A DNA stretch of 23,459 bases from Entamoeba invadens IP1 (GCF_000330505.1 NW_004440103.1:54869-78327), one strand, 5' to 3'; shown: positions 10,453-18,889, counted from the stretch's first letter. The notes: generated by a model from the sequence alone, not told the origin. Made by a program: numbers and translations.

Positions 10453-11607
10453 ATGTGTGGACTTTCTGGTTATCATGCTATGATAGTATCGAAGTACTTT
10501 GAGACTATCAAAGACTTTATAAACTTGGAGTTTGTATGCAAGAAGTTTAGTGGTAATATGGGAAAGTTTCATTTTAATCCGTTTTCGTTGAATTCCAAAA
10601 CACTTGGATACTTTCCAAACATCGAGACACTTCACTTGTGGAATAAAAAAGATGAAAATTTTGGCAATGAATTTATGACCAACACAGAAGAAAATGAAGA
10701 CAATGGAGATATAACCATTTTAAAGAAAAAGTTCTTTCGAATTATTGTGTGGTTCAGTGTTGATTTTGGAACGGTTGACAGAAACAAAAGTCGAAACATC
10801 CAGTTTAAAAATGTCACTTACACTGAAAATGATAGAAATAAATATGGTTATATCATACCATTGAGCGTAACATTTATTGATGGTAATTGTTTTGATGGAT
10901 GCAGTAGTTTAACTAGTGTTACAATACCATCAAGCGTGACATCAATTGGTGATAATTGTTTCTTTGGATGCAACAGTCTCAGCAGTATTACAATACCACC
11001 ATGTGTCACATCAATTGGTGATGGTTGTTTCTGTGAATGTAGTAGTTTGAGCAGTGTTACAATTCCACTAGGTGTCACATCAATTGGTGATTATTGTTTT
11101 GATGGATGCAGTAGTTTAACTAGTGTTAACATATCATCAAACGTAAAATCAATTGGTAGATGTTGTTTCTGTAAATGTATTAGTTTGAGCAGTGTTACAA
11201 TTCCATCTAGTGTTAACTCATTTGGTGATTATTGTTTTTGTGAATGTAGTAGTTTGAGCAGCGTTACAATACCATCGACTGTCACATCAATTGGTGATGG
11301 TTGTTTCTGTGAATGTTGTAGTTTGAGCAGTGTTACAATTCCACTAGGTGTCACATCAATTGGTGATGGTTGTTTCTGTGAATGTAGTAGTTTGAGCAGT
11401 GTTACAATTCCATCTAGTGTTAACTCATTTGGTGATTATTGTTTTTGTGAATGTAGTAGTTTGAGCAGCGTTACAATACCATCGACTGTCACATCAATTG
11501 GTGATAATTGTTTTGATGGATGCAGTAGTTTAACTAGTGTTAACATACCATCAAACGTAAAATCAATTGGTAGATGTTGTTTTTCATCAAACACAGTAGT
11601 TCATTAA
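10453..11607 (+). CDS. BspA-like leucine-rich repeat protein
   Basis: 384 residues. Residues 1-75 (MCGLSGYHAMIVSKYFETIK...) are the N-terminal domain common to Entamoeba BspA-family LRR proteins. An acidic linker follows, then a truncated first unit and ten 23-residue LRRs of the Treponema/Bacteroides BspA type (L-S-S-V-T-I-P-S-x-V-T-S-I-G-D-x-C-F-x-x-C-S-S). The repeats are cysteine-rich (usually CF..C). There is no signal peptide, no hydrophobic anchor and no CAAX box; it ends S-S-N-T-V-V-H. The family is large in Entamoeba and is thought to mediate protein binding at the surface or in the cytoplasm; the partner here is unknown. The start is set by the TATTTAAAT box. TTAATTT at 11618-11624 just after the stop fits the Entamoeba poly(A) motif. 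Near-identical repeat blocks indicate recent internal duplication. It is the only clearly intact host protein gene here. Confidence 0.92.
   Translation: MCGLSGYHAMIVSKYFETIKDFINLEFVCKKFSGNMGKFHFNPFSLNSKTLGYFPNIETLHLWNKKDENFGNEFMTNTEENEDNGDITILKKKFFRIIVWFSVDFGTVDRNKSRNIQFKNVTYTENDRNKYGYIIPLSVTFIDGNCFDGCSSLTSVTIPSSVTSIGDNCFFGCNSLSSITIPPCVTSIGDGCFCECSSLSSVTIPLGVTSIGDYCFDGCSSLTSVNISSNVKSIGRCCFCKCISLSSVTIPSSVNSFGDYCFCECSSLSSVTIPSTVTSIGDGCFCECCSLSSVTIPLGVTSIGDGCFCECSSLSSVTIPSSVNSFGDYCFCECSSLSSVTIPSTVTSIGDNCFDGCSSLTSVNIPSNVKSIGRCCFSSNTVVH
10854..11590 (+). repeat. 69-bp tandem LRR-coding repeats with higher-order duplication
   Basis: Successive 69-bp units encode the 23-residue LRRs. Block copies are nearly identical at DNA level with offsets that are exact multiples of 69: 11181 versus 11388 (207), 11044 versus 11320 (276) and 11101 versus 11515 (414). 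This pattern indicates recent unequal exchange or slippage inside the gene. Confidence 0.85.
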
Positions 11608-11624
11608 AGCAAATGAGTTAATTT

Positions 11625-12033
11625 GATAATATTTCATTTATTTATTTTTTATTATTAATAAAAATAATAATAATTGAAAAAAACAATTAATTATTAGCGA
11701 AATTAATTTTATCATTTTCTTAAAGCGCGCGAGAAATAGGAGGAGGTTACTAAAGCCGACCCCCTCTTCCACCTCCTGGTAACAGAGATTACTTAAATGT
11801 AAGATTTTGTAATTTGGTGAGTATATACCACGTCTTTTTAAAAATTAAAAACAAAAGTTAATATAACAGAATTAAGTTATATCAAGAAAAAGTATCAGTT
11901 TTTAATCAATAATATGAAAATAAAACCAAATAATTTAATTGACTTGTTATTCCATAATATAGAGACAATTTATTATGTTTTTTGTTTGTGTAATGTTATG
12001 CACATTATCAAATTTTTAAAATGGATACAATTA
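11625..12033. other. Intergenic DNA with a small GC-rich island
   Basis: AT-rich except 11724-11786, which contains GCGCGC, AGGAGGTTAC (11741-11750) and ACCTCCTGGTAAC (11771-11783). AGGAGGT can pair with ACCTCCT. No gene or known RNA is recognised. Confidence 0.45.
12032..12033. repeat. TA target-site duplication, left
   Basis: TA directly precedes the left inverted repeat, and TA (13565-13566) directly follows the right one. A TA duplication is the hallmark of Tc1/mariner-type insertion. Two bases alone are weak evidence, but they agree with the protein encoded inside. Confidence 0.5.
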
Positions 12034-12034
12034 T

Positions 12035-12363
12035 TTTCACAACAATTCCTTATTTTTTCATAACAAGGAAAAATAGATTTCTGTTTCATAACAATTAGAT
12101 TTGTACATTTTTTCAGCCCTGTTTTAAAATAATTATTTTTTGTTTTACAATTTGCGTGATTGTTGCATAATTGGCATTATTGTTGCATATCAATATCAGG
12201 TGTTTCAGAACTATTAATTTATCCTCAAATCAATAATTTATTGTTCCAAAACAAAAAGTTGTTTCATAATTATTGTATTTTGTTTTAAAATAATATAGTA
12301 TTATTGTATAATCGCATTGTATAATTTCACAACAAAACGTTATAAATTAACACAAAAAATAAA
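12035..12363 (+). repeat. Left terminal inverted repeat with ~20-bp iterons
   Basis: The arm is built from degenerate copies of a word like GTTTCATAACAATTA, starting at about 12083, 12121, 12142, 12162, 12182, 12202, 12243, 12261 and 12282, with weaker copies near 12035, 12056, 12103, 12222, 12304 and 12325. The spacing is about 20 bp or twice that, and exactly 20 from 12142 to 12202. The outer TTTCACAACAATTCC is echoed at the inner end as TTTCACAACAAAACG. These are probably transposase-binding sites (inference). Confidence 0.85.
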
Positions 12364-12485
12364 CTATAAACTAAAAAATAATATAATCGCAATTGGATTC
12401 TTTGAGTTCACCCACGGAGATGAAGTCAAAGGATTTTTAATCGCGAAGAGGTTTTTTATTTGTAGAAACACCACAACCGGTAGAA

Positions 12486-13004
12486 ATGGCAGAAAGAAAA
12501 ACAGCCGATGACATTGTTACCTCATTAGTCCCACTACCACCTCAGCCATTTGTACACACAGCTCAACAATTGAATAATGAGAGGACTAAGAGGATTTATG
12601 TCGTTGTTACAGAAACACAGAGGAAGACTTTAACTGAAGAATACGCTGAATATGGGAAGGCAAAATACTGGAAGTTCTATAAATTTGGTGAAAAAAATCG
12701 TATTAGTGAGTCTTCAGTTAAAAGATTATTGGGACAATTGGCGAAAGGAGAAGACATATCGAAACCCAGAAAACAAGGAAGAAAGTTTAAATACAGTACT
12801 TCACTTCTTTCAGCTATTGCCAAAAAGTTGTCACTTGAAGGAAAAATTCTCAGAGAAACCAAAAAGGCTTTTACAAAAGAGGAGTTAAAAAAAGAATTGA
12901 AGGAGGAACTATTCTTTGAAATTGTTAGTGTGTCAAAAATGTACTTTTATATCAAGAACAAGAATAACATGGAAGAAGCAAACCATCATCACTTTTTTTA
13001 CTGA
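12486..13004 (+). CDS. Tc1/mariner-type transposase DNA-binding protein without catalytic domain
   Basis: 172 residues from the ATG at 12486 to the TGA at 13002-13004. Residues about 47-85 form a first helix-turn-helix candidate ending in ISESSVKRLLGQL. Residues 95-104 (R-K-Q-G-R-K-F-K-Y-S) resemble the GRPRK-type AT-hook linker of Tc1 transposases. Residues 105-158 form a second HTH candidate ending in IVSVSKMYFYIKNK. This is the paired-like arrangement of Tc1/mariner DNA-binding domains. Full transposases are about 340-400 residues with a DDE/DDD core after this point; here the frame ends in NHHHFFY with no catalytic domain downstream. It may be a deletion derivative whose product binds the inverted repeats and competes with full transposase (inference). 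The frame is intact and basic. The start could lie upstream, but no better ATG is in frame. Confidence 0.7.
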   Translation: MAERKTADDIVTSLVPLPPQPFVHTAQQLNNERTKRIYVVVTETQRKTLTEEYAEYGKAKYWKFYKFGEKNRISESSVKRLLGQLAKGEDISKPRKQGRKFKYSTSLLSAIAKKLSLEGKILRETKKAFTKEELKKELKEELFFEIVSVSKMYFYIKNKNNMEEANHHHFFY

Positions 13005-13072
13005 AATCATTATCAGGGGTCCGATCAAATACTGATTAGAGCTTCGACTATATCACACCAACAATAATATGC

Positions 13073-13100
13073 AGAGTGATTACTCACTCTACCTTGGTAG
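13073..13100. other. Hairpin in the 3' interior of the transposon
   Basis: AGAGTGA (13073-13079) pairs perfectly with TCACTCT (13084-13090) around TTAC. An overlapping alternative stem is CTACC/GGTAG (13089-13100). It lies between the stop codon and the right inverted repeat and could be a structured 3' UTR or a deletion scar. Confidence 0.4.
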
Positions 13101-13234
13101 TGACTCGTTAAGTTTTTCCCATGAAGACATGTATTTTTTTAAGTTATCTCGTGTTTAATATTAATTTTTATCGAATAGATTATAAAATTATACCAATTTA
13201 AATTGTTTATTAAAAGAGTTTTGTTTTGATAATA

Positions 13235-13563
13235 TTTATTTTTTGTGTTAATTTATAACGTTTTGTTGTGAAATTATACAATGCGATTATACAATAATAC
13301 TATATTATTTTAAAACAAAATACAATAATTATGAAACAACTTTTTGTTTTGGAACAATAAATTATTGATTTGAGGATAAATTAATAGTTCTGAAACACCT
13401 GATATTGATATGCAACAATAATGCCAATTATGCAACAATCACGCAAATTGTAAAACAAAAAATAATTATTTTAAAACAGGGCTGAAAAAATGTACAAATC
13501 TAATTGTTATGAAACAGAAATCTATTTTTCCTTGTTATGAAAAAATAAGGAATTGTTGTGAAA
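13235..13563 (-). repeat. Right terminal inverted repeat with ~20-bp iterons
   Basis: Exact-length reverse complement of 12035-12363; every segment I checked is identical. It carries the same iteron array in mirror image, so iterons in both arms point the same way relative to the element ends. Confidence 0.85.
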
Positions 13564-13564
13564 C

Positions 13565-13566
13565 TA
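13565..13566. repeat. TA target-site duplication, right
   Basis: TA immediately follows the right inverted repeat, matching TA at 12032-12033. Confidence 0.5.
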
Positions 13567-13994
13567 ACTATATTTTATAAACTTGAGATTTGGTGTTTTT
13601 GATCAATTTAATTTAATTTAATGCTATTATAATTGTTTTTTAAATTGTTTAATAATTTCGTTTATTTTTTAATTCAACACTTAAAAACACTTCCTGTTAA
13701 AAGTGTATTCAAATATTCATTTAATATTTCGGAAATTGACCACTTATTTTTTATTATAAATATAGTAAAACAAACTAAATTAATTAATTTTCAAAATTAT
13801 CAATTATTTACCAAGTGCAGTAAAATCAAACAAAATAACAAAGTTTTTTCTTGTTAAAATGATTTGTCGTTGATTTACAACGTCTTATTTAAACCTTTAT
13901 CGTTTAGTTTTGTTTTTCAAAATCATTAAACTTGTTGACACTACTTTTTAAACTCGATGTGTTTCACAAAAATCAATCAATTAAAATGTTTTCC
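13567..13994. other. AT-rich intergenic DNA
   Basis: An open frame at 13633-13857 (74 codons) has low-complexity, Asn/Phe/Ile-rich text without a domain. I do not call it a gene. Nothing else is seen. Confidence 0.5.
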
Positions 13995-14848
13995 AAAACT
14001 CTGTACCGTTTCCAAAATTTATAAAAACCCTTTGTCCCAGTTTCCCGTTATTTCCTATTTTTTATTTGTTTTATTTTACTGTTTGTTGAACCAACAACGG
14101 TACACAGTTTAAAACCCTTAAAAACCAATACAGTTTCAATTATTGAACAAAAAATCGGGAAATCACCCAAATATTGGGTAAATCTTCCCCGATTTTCTAG
14201 GTTCGTTATTTGGTCAGTGGTTTATTTTGTAACTAAACGTGAGTAAAACAACATATTTCTAACAAACACAAAATAAACGATAATATAATGATTAACTAAT
14301 GATGTAATAAAGACATCATTGCATCAAATGATACAACACTTAAATTAATAATAAGTTTTTGTTTATTTCAACAATTAAAAAAGTAATCGATAACATAAAA
14401 CAAACATTTAAACAATCAAAGTTATTAATCAAAAGAGTCTTAAATAAAATAAACAGTTCAAAAATTAAAAAAAAACTTTTCAATTGTAAGTCTTAATGTT
14501 ATTTTTTTTCTCTCAATGCTTGTTTTACTCATTAGTACTTTTCATTTTTATACAAAACACGACTTGGTGATTCTGTAAACATGGACATTTAATTATAAAG
14601 TTGTGTTTTATCTTTTTGGCAAAAATCGTGTTATGGTAATCAAAATTTTAATCCCAAGTTTGTTTTTTATATTTTTCAAGTAAATTTTTGGTGCAAGATT
14701 TATTTGTCAAGTAAAATTTAAAAAAGTCAAGTTCGTTATTTTGTTTTTTTCGAGTAAATATTTTGAACAAAAAATGAGGGTTAAGCAAAGGAAAAAATAT
14801 TTAGAAATTATTTGTCTAAAAAATCGGGGCATCCCAGTACAGAGTTTT
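13995..14848. repeat. Candidate old inverted-repeat element with internal hairpin
   Basis: AAAACTCTGTAC (13995-14006) is repeated exactly inverted as GTACAGAGTTTT (14837-14848). Inside, AAAATCGGGAA (14151-14161) pairs with TTCCCCGATTTT (14185-14196), enclosing ACCCAA (14165-14170) paired with TTGGGT (14174-14179). A related CCCCGATTTTTTAG word occurs on the minus strand near 14813-14828. The arms diverge beyond the 12 bp, so this could be an eroded MITE or chance. No coding sequence is seen inside. Confidence 0.35.
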
Positions 14849-15115
14849 CAAAAACAGTTTAATTTATAATTTGAAAATAGTATCATAACAATATTTAATA
14901 TGAAATTATATTGTTTGCAACAATGTTCAGTCTAAAAAAGTATTATATCAGTAAAATTAACAACATTAGATGACGTTAAAATAACCAGTGATTAAAATGA
15001 ATAAGATAGTTTTATTAATTTTTGTATTTTATATTATAATTATATTCAGTAGTTTAATTATTTTAAAACATATGAATTATTGTAGTTTATTTTATTTTTT
15101 ATAATTGAAAGTGAA

Positions 15116-15197
15116 GCAAGAGTGGCCGAGTGGTCCAAGGCGCTTGTTTCAGGTACGAGTCTTTTCGAAGGCGTGGGTTCGAACCCTACCTCTTGCA
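15116..15197 (+). tRNA. tRNA-Leu(CAG)
   Basis: 82 nt, no intron. The acceptor stem GCAAGAG pairs with CTCTTGC with discriminator A, as expected for leucine. The D arm is GCC/GGC. The anticodon stem CTTGT pairs with ACGAG (one G-U) around the loop TTCAGGT, giving anticodon CAG, which reads CTG. The variable arm is long (13 nt, CTT-TTCG-AAG stem), as in class II tRNAs. The T arm GTGGG/CCTAC encloses TTCGAAC. Internal A box TGGCCGAGTGG and B box GGTTCGAACC are intact. A TTTT run (15198-15201) directly after the gene serves as Pol III terminator. The gene stands alone, not in a visible tandem tRNA array. Confidence 0.96.
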
Positions 15198-15201
15198 TTT
15201 T
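15198..15201 (+). terminator. Pol III T-run terminator of tRNA-Leu
   Basis: Four T's start immediately after the discriminator base, the standard Pol III stop. A second T-run follows at about 15208. Confidence 0.75.
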
Positions 15202-15399
15202 ATACACTTTTGTTTTATATTATTTTTTAACAATTTTTAATTGATTTAAAATTAGAATGTTTACTTGGAATTTGAAAAGTTAATAAATAAAAACTCCAAA
15301 GACTGAAGCGAACTAAAAGAACTGCCTAACGATATCTTCAACAAAAAATTTTAACCAATTTATATATAAGCAACAAACTTGAAAGAAGAAGACATTCAA

Positions 15400-16529
15400 A
15401 TAGGAGAAGAAGGAGCTGAAGTACAAGACTTGTTGTAGATAATGGATCCGGTATGTGCAAGGCCGGTTTAGCTGGTGATGACGCATCACAAGCTGTCTTC
15501 CCATCAATTGTTGGAAGACCAAAACAAGTCTCAGTAATGGCTGGTATGGGCAACAAGGACACTTATGTTGGAGATGAAACACCTCAAAGAGAGGTATTTT
15601 GACTTTGAAGTACCCAATTGAACACGGTATTGTCAACAACTGGGACGACATGGAGAAGATCTGGCACCACACTTTCTACAACGAGCTCAGAATTGCACCA
15701 GAAAAGCACCCAGTCCTCTTGACCGAAGCCCCAATGAACCCAAAGGCTAACAGAGAAAAGATGACACAAATCATGTTCAAGACTTTCAACGTCCCAGCCA
15801 TGTACGTTGAATTGGGGCGTTCTTTCATTGTACGCCATTGATAGAACGACTTTATTGTCATAAATTCTGGTGACGGTGTCTCTCACTGCGTCCCAATCCA
15901 TGAAGGATTCTCACTCCACACGCCATTCTCAGAATTGATTTTGCTGATCAGATCTCGCTGACTACCTCATGAAGATCTTGACTAAAAGTTGTTATTCATT
16001 CATTTCAACTGCTGAAAGAAAAATTGTCAGAGACACTAAAAAATACTCTGTTACTTTGCTCTTGACTTCAACAAAAAAAAATGCAGAAAGCTGTTTCATA
16101 ATCAGAACTCGAGAAGTCATACGAACTTCCAGATGGTCAAGTCATCACTATTGGCAATGAGAGATTCAGATGCCCAGAAACACTCTTCCAGCCATCATTC
16201 CTTGGTATGGAAGCATTAGGTATCCACGAGACAACTTACAACTCAATCATGAAGTGCGATGTCGACATCAGAAAGGACTTGTACGGAAACATCGTCTTGT
16301 CTGGTGGAACATCAATGTACCCAGGCATCATCAGCAACTTGAGAAGGAGATGGTTGCTCTTGCGCCACCAACAATGAAGATCAAGGTCATTGCACCACCA
16401 GAGAGAAAGTACTCCGTCTGGATTGGAGGCTCAATTCTTGCTTCATTGTCCACTTTCCAGAACATGTGGATCACCAAGAAAGAGTACGACGGGTCTGGAC
16501 CAGCCATCGTCCACAGAAAGTGCTTCTAA
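15400..16529 (+). pseudogene. Actin pseudogene
   Basis: The region matches Entamoeba actin end to end but in several frames. The expected ATG is ATA (15400-15402) followed by [15 protein letters not shown] and [14 protein letters not shown] read in one frame (about 15432-15590), [20 protein letters not shown] and [19 protein letters not shown] in another (to about 15800). Broken text around 15800-16110 follows, including SGDGVSHCVP and DYLMKIL. Then [19 protein letters not shown] and [17 protein letters not shown] read on, and after a last frameshift near 16340 it finishes with [19 protein letters not shown] and I-V-H-R-K-C-F plus TAA (16527-16529). Its 1130 bp is close to a full 376-codon gene, so small indels rather than large deletions broke it. 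There is no intron. Higher GC than the flanks marks it clearly. Intact actin drives motility and phagocytosis; this copy is dead. Confidence 0.93.
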
Positions 16530-16830
16530 AACTTTTTGTTTTCAATTTTGTTTTTTGAATTTTAAACACAATATAAAGCATTGTAAAAATTTATAAGTTT
16601 CAACATTGAGATTCTGATAAATAAATAAATTCATGATTAATTGTTCAAAAATTTAAAATCAAATTAAAATCATGTTTAAAAAATTGTTTAATAAAACAAT
16701 TAAATTTTAAAACAACTTCAGAATATGTTCAATAGAATTTATTTGACTACATAATAAAGATATTTCCCAAACAACTAAAACATTTACCAAATAGTTGAAT
16801 ATAAACAACAATTTATTGTTTAATATTAGA
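16530..16830. other. AT-rich spacer between two pseudogenes
   Basis: No gene or RNA signature. It separates the actin end from the transporter remnant. Confidence 0.5.
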
Positions 16831-16834
16831 AAAG

Positions 16835-17613
16835 TGGGAAAAACCCCTGTCCTCTTCCATAGCCTCTGAAGATGCCAAACCCAATAACAGAGAAAGAAAA
16901 TTAGTTTTCATCTTATTTATGCAGGGTATCTGAAATATTTTGAAGCCGACTATAGTCCCCATTTTGTTGGTAACACCACTTGACTTGGATTTGGTCTGGA
17001 GAGTTGCTTCAGCACTTGGTGCAGTCCCATGTATCCTCACCTTATATCACAGAATTATAATGCCGATGCCAAAGAAGAAAGTAGCTGCAAAGGCTACGAA
17101 GAGTGAGGTGAAGCGACTGATTAAGAAGAATTGGTATTACTTATTTGGGACCGCTGGTTGTTGGTTCTTCGTTGATATTGCGTTCTATGGCAACTCGATG
17201 TTTAATTCCACGGTACTACAAGTCATTGGATTTAAACCGAAAGACACGGACAGTGATCACCGGCAAGGCCCGATCTCCACTGCAATAAAAAATTTGATAT
17301 TAGTCTCAATTGCATTCCCTGGCTTCATAGTCAGTTTCTTATTAGTCGATCGGATTGGAAGAAAGCCATAACAGTTGTTTGGATTTGCTGGAACAGCGGT
17401 TTGTTTGTTGTTCTTATGATCGGAACAGCTATTTCTGAACCATTCTCGTCCAAGTTTGGTCACTTAGCGACGTTCTGTACATGTGGTGGATTGATGATGA
17501 TTAGGTTCTGTTTGTTGTTCATTGCCCCGGAAGGAGAGGGCGTCGATATATAAGATGTCGTGTTCTCTACGGGTATAAGAGGTTCGAAGACGACACTTCC
17601 AAAAGTGTAGAGA
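16835..17613 (+). pseudogene. PHO84-type inorganic phosphate:H+ symporter (MFS) pseudogene, 5'-truncated
   Basis: The first recognisable text, P-L-S-S-S-I-A-S-E-D, corresponds to the G-G-D-Y-P-L-S-x-x-I-x-S-E motif in TM4 of the phosphate:H+ symporter family, so TM1-3 are missing. The frame continues (NNRERKLVFILFMQG), hits TGA at 16931, and runs on through DLDLVWRVASALGAVPCILT (TM6 end), an Ala/Lys-rich central loop, the WYYLFGTAGCWFFVDIAFYG helix, then FPGFIVSFLLVDRIGRKP. TAA interrupts at 17369. After a further frameshift near 17417 come IGTAISEPFSSKFGHLATF and, past another stop, F-S-T-G-I-R-G-S (17560-17590), which recalls the F-P-T-x-x-R-G motif near TM11. Intact relatives import phosphate across the plasma membrane. 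Multiple stops and missing ends make this copy non-functional. Confidence 0.85.
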
Positions 17614-18590
17614 AATTCAAATGATTATTATTTACAATCATTATTATTTGATAGTTGTCAAGATACCAATGAAAAATTAAGTAATTATTTGTTATTTTTC
17701 AAACAAAAATCAATTCACAATCTATAATAAGAATTAATTATTAATTTTAATAACTTTTTTAAAGTCTCAAACTTAATTAAATCAATTTGTAAAGACACAA
17801 ACAGCAATTGTAAAGAAGAAAAAACAAAAACGAAAAGAAGGCACATTTTTTAAAAAATCATAAAAAACCAAATAAAAAATATTTTAAAATGATATGCAAC
17901 CACCAAGTTTTTGATTTATTTGTCAATTTATTTTAAAATAAAATTAATTCGACAAATAATTGATTCATGTTGTTGAATTTAAAAATAAAATAAGTCTTGA
18001 ATTTTTTTTGTTGTATTTTTCGTATGTTTTTAATATTGAAATTACAATCATATCAATGATAAGTGTTGTTGTTAGTATAATTTAATTTAACAACAAAAAT
18101 TATTGTATTTTTTGATTCAAATAATAAAAATAATTATAATATTTTGATAAACTTATTAAATTGTATTTTTGGAATAATGAAATAGTTGGAATTGAATGAA
18201 AACCAATATTTTGTTGTTTTTTTAAAGACATATTTTATTTTTTGACTTTTCGAATAACAGTTACTTAATTTTTAAAATACAGAAAAACAAAAAAATAATT
18301 TTATTATTTAAATATATATAAATATTGTTTTTAATAGTAAATATAAGTAAAAATATATTATTAAATAGAATTAATTTTTGGAAATGTTCTAAAATCACAA
18401 AAATATCACAATCAATTGCTACAACAACATCAATAAAACTTTGGAATATATATCCAAAAACAAAAACTGTTTATTTTAAGAATAAAATAAAGTGTTTTTT
18501 TTTCACAAAATACCTTCTATTTTAATTTTAAATGCTTTGATTTTAATGTTCAAATAAAAACACAATACAAACAATTGGATAACAAAGAAA
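17614..18590. other. AT-rich intergenic DNA
   Basis: Nothing supported. An open frame at 18325-18525 is Lys/Asn/Ile-rich low complexity without a domain. Confidence 0.5.
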
Positions 18591-18815
18591 ATGGAGACAC
18601 GGTGGCATTGTTTCGATTTTTTGAATAGAAGCATGAACGACAAAAATATTATTTAATATTTGTTTGATATTATTTTGAATACACTAATAAAACCATTAAT
18701 GCACATTGAATACAATTTAAAACATCGAAGAAGTCAAGAGATAGCATACAAAGATCCAATTAGCTTGTATTTCGACATTGTGTTAATAGACTACTGTGTT
18801 TTTGGTCGATTATAA
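18591..18815 (+). pseudogene. Short unrecognised coding remnant with one in-frame stop
   Basis: An ATG at 18591 opens a 75-codon frame with one TAA near codon 22. The text (METRWHCFDFLNRSMNDKNI, then HIEYNLKHRRSQEIAYKDP and ISLYFDIVLIDYCVFGR) has ordinary protein composition, unlike the surrounding A/T-rich sequence. I do not recognise a family. It may belong with the fragments at 18890-19310. The opposite strand is also partly open, so orientation is not certain. Confidence 0.3.
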
Positions 18816-18889
18816 ATAAGAAATTTATAATTAGAAAAAAAAACAATATAAAAAGCAAGAATTTGATATTCAAACACATTGATTGAACA

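Larger units (their letters stand above)
12034..13564. mobile_element. Non-autonomous DNA transposon with 329-bp inverted repeats, Tc1/mariner-like
   Basis: The 1531-bp element is bounded by inverted repeats 12035-12363 and 13235-13563 of equal length. I compared most of the arms base by base and found no differences apart from the outermost base (T at 12034 against C at 13564). TA flanks both ends. One open frame (12486-13004) encodes a protein with a paired, HTH-type DNA-binding region and no DDE/DDD catalytic domain, so the element must be moved by a transposase supplied from elsewhere. The near-identity of the arms implies recent movement or repair. Tc1/mariner elements are known from E. 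invadens. Mutator-like elements also have long inverted repeats but make 9-11 bp target duplications, which are not seen here. Confidence 0.8.

Noticed and set aside
10390..11078. Three minus-strand open frames across the LRR gene
   Set aside because: Repeat-derived antisense frames with no domain of their own.
12317..12511. Open frame overlapping the left inverted repeat edge and the transposon ORF start
   Set aside because: Lys/Asn/Ile-rich, begins inside the inverted repeat and shares no motif with transposases; most likely the leader of the 12486 gene.
12034..13564. Mutator-like (MULE) assignment on account of long inverted repeats
   Set aside because: No 9-11 bp target duplication flanks the ends, TA does, and the encoded protein resembles a Tc1/mariner DNA-binding domain.
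12034..13564. piggyBac assignment
   Set aside because: No TTAA at the ends.
15116..15197. tRNA-Ser, because of the long variable arm
   Set aside because: The anticodon loop gives CAG (leucine) and the discriminator is A, as in tRNA-Leu.
15313..15901. Several minus-strand open frames
   Set aside because: They are antisense to the actin pseudogene; the plus-strand readings match actin motifs directly.
9100..17613. Repeat-induced point mutation as cause of the pseudogenes
   Set aside because: Stops and lost starts arise from mixed changes (for example G to A, G to T, T to A and indels) with no consistent C-to-T pattern.
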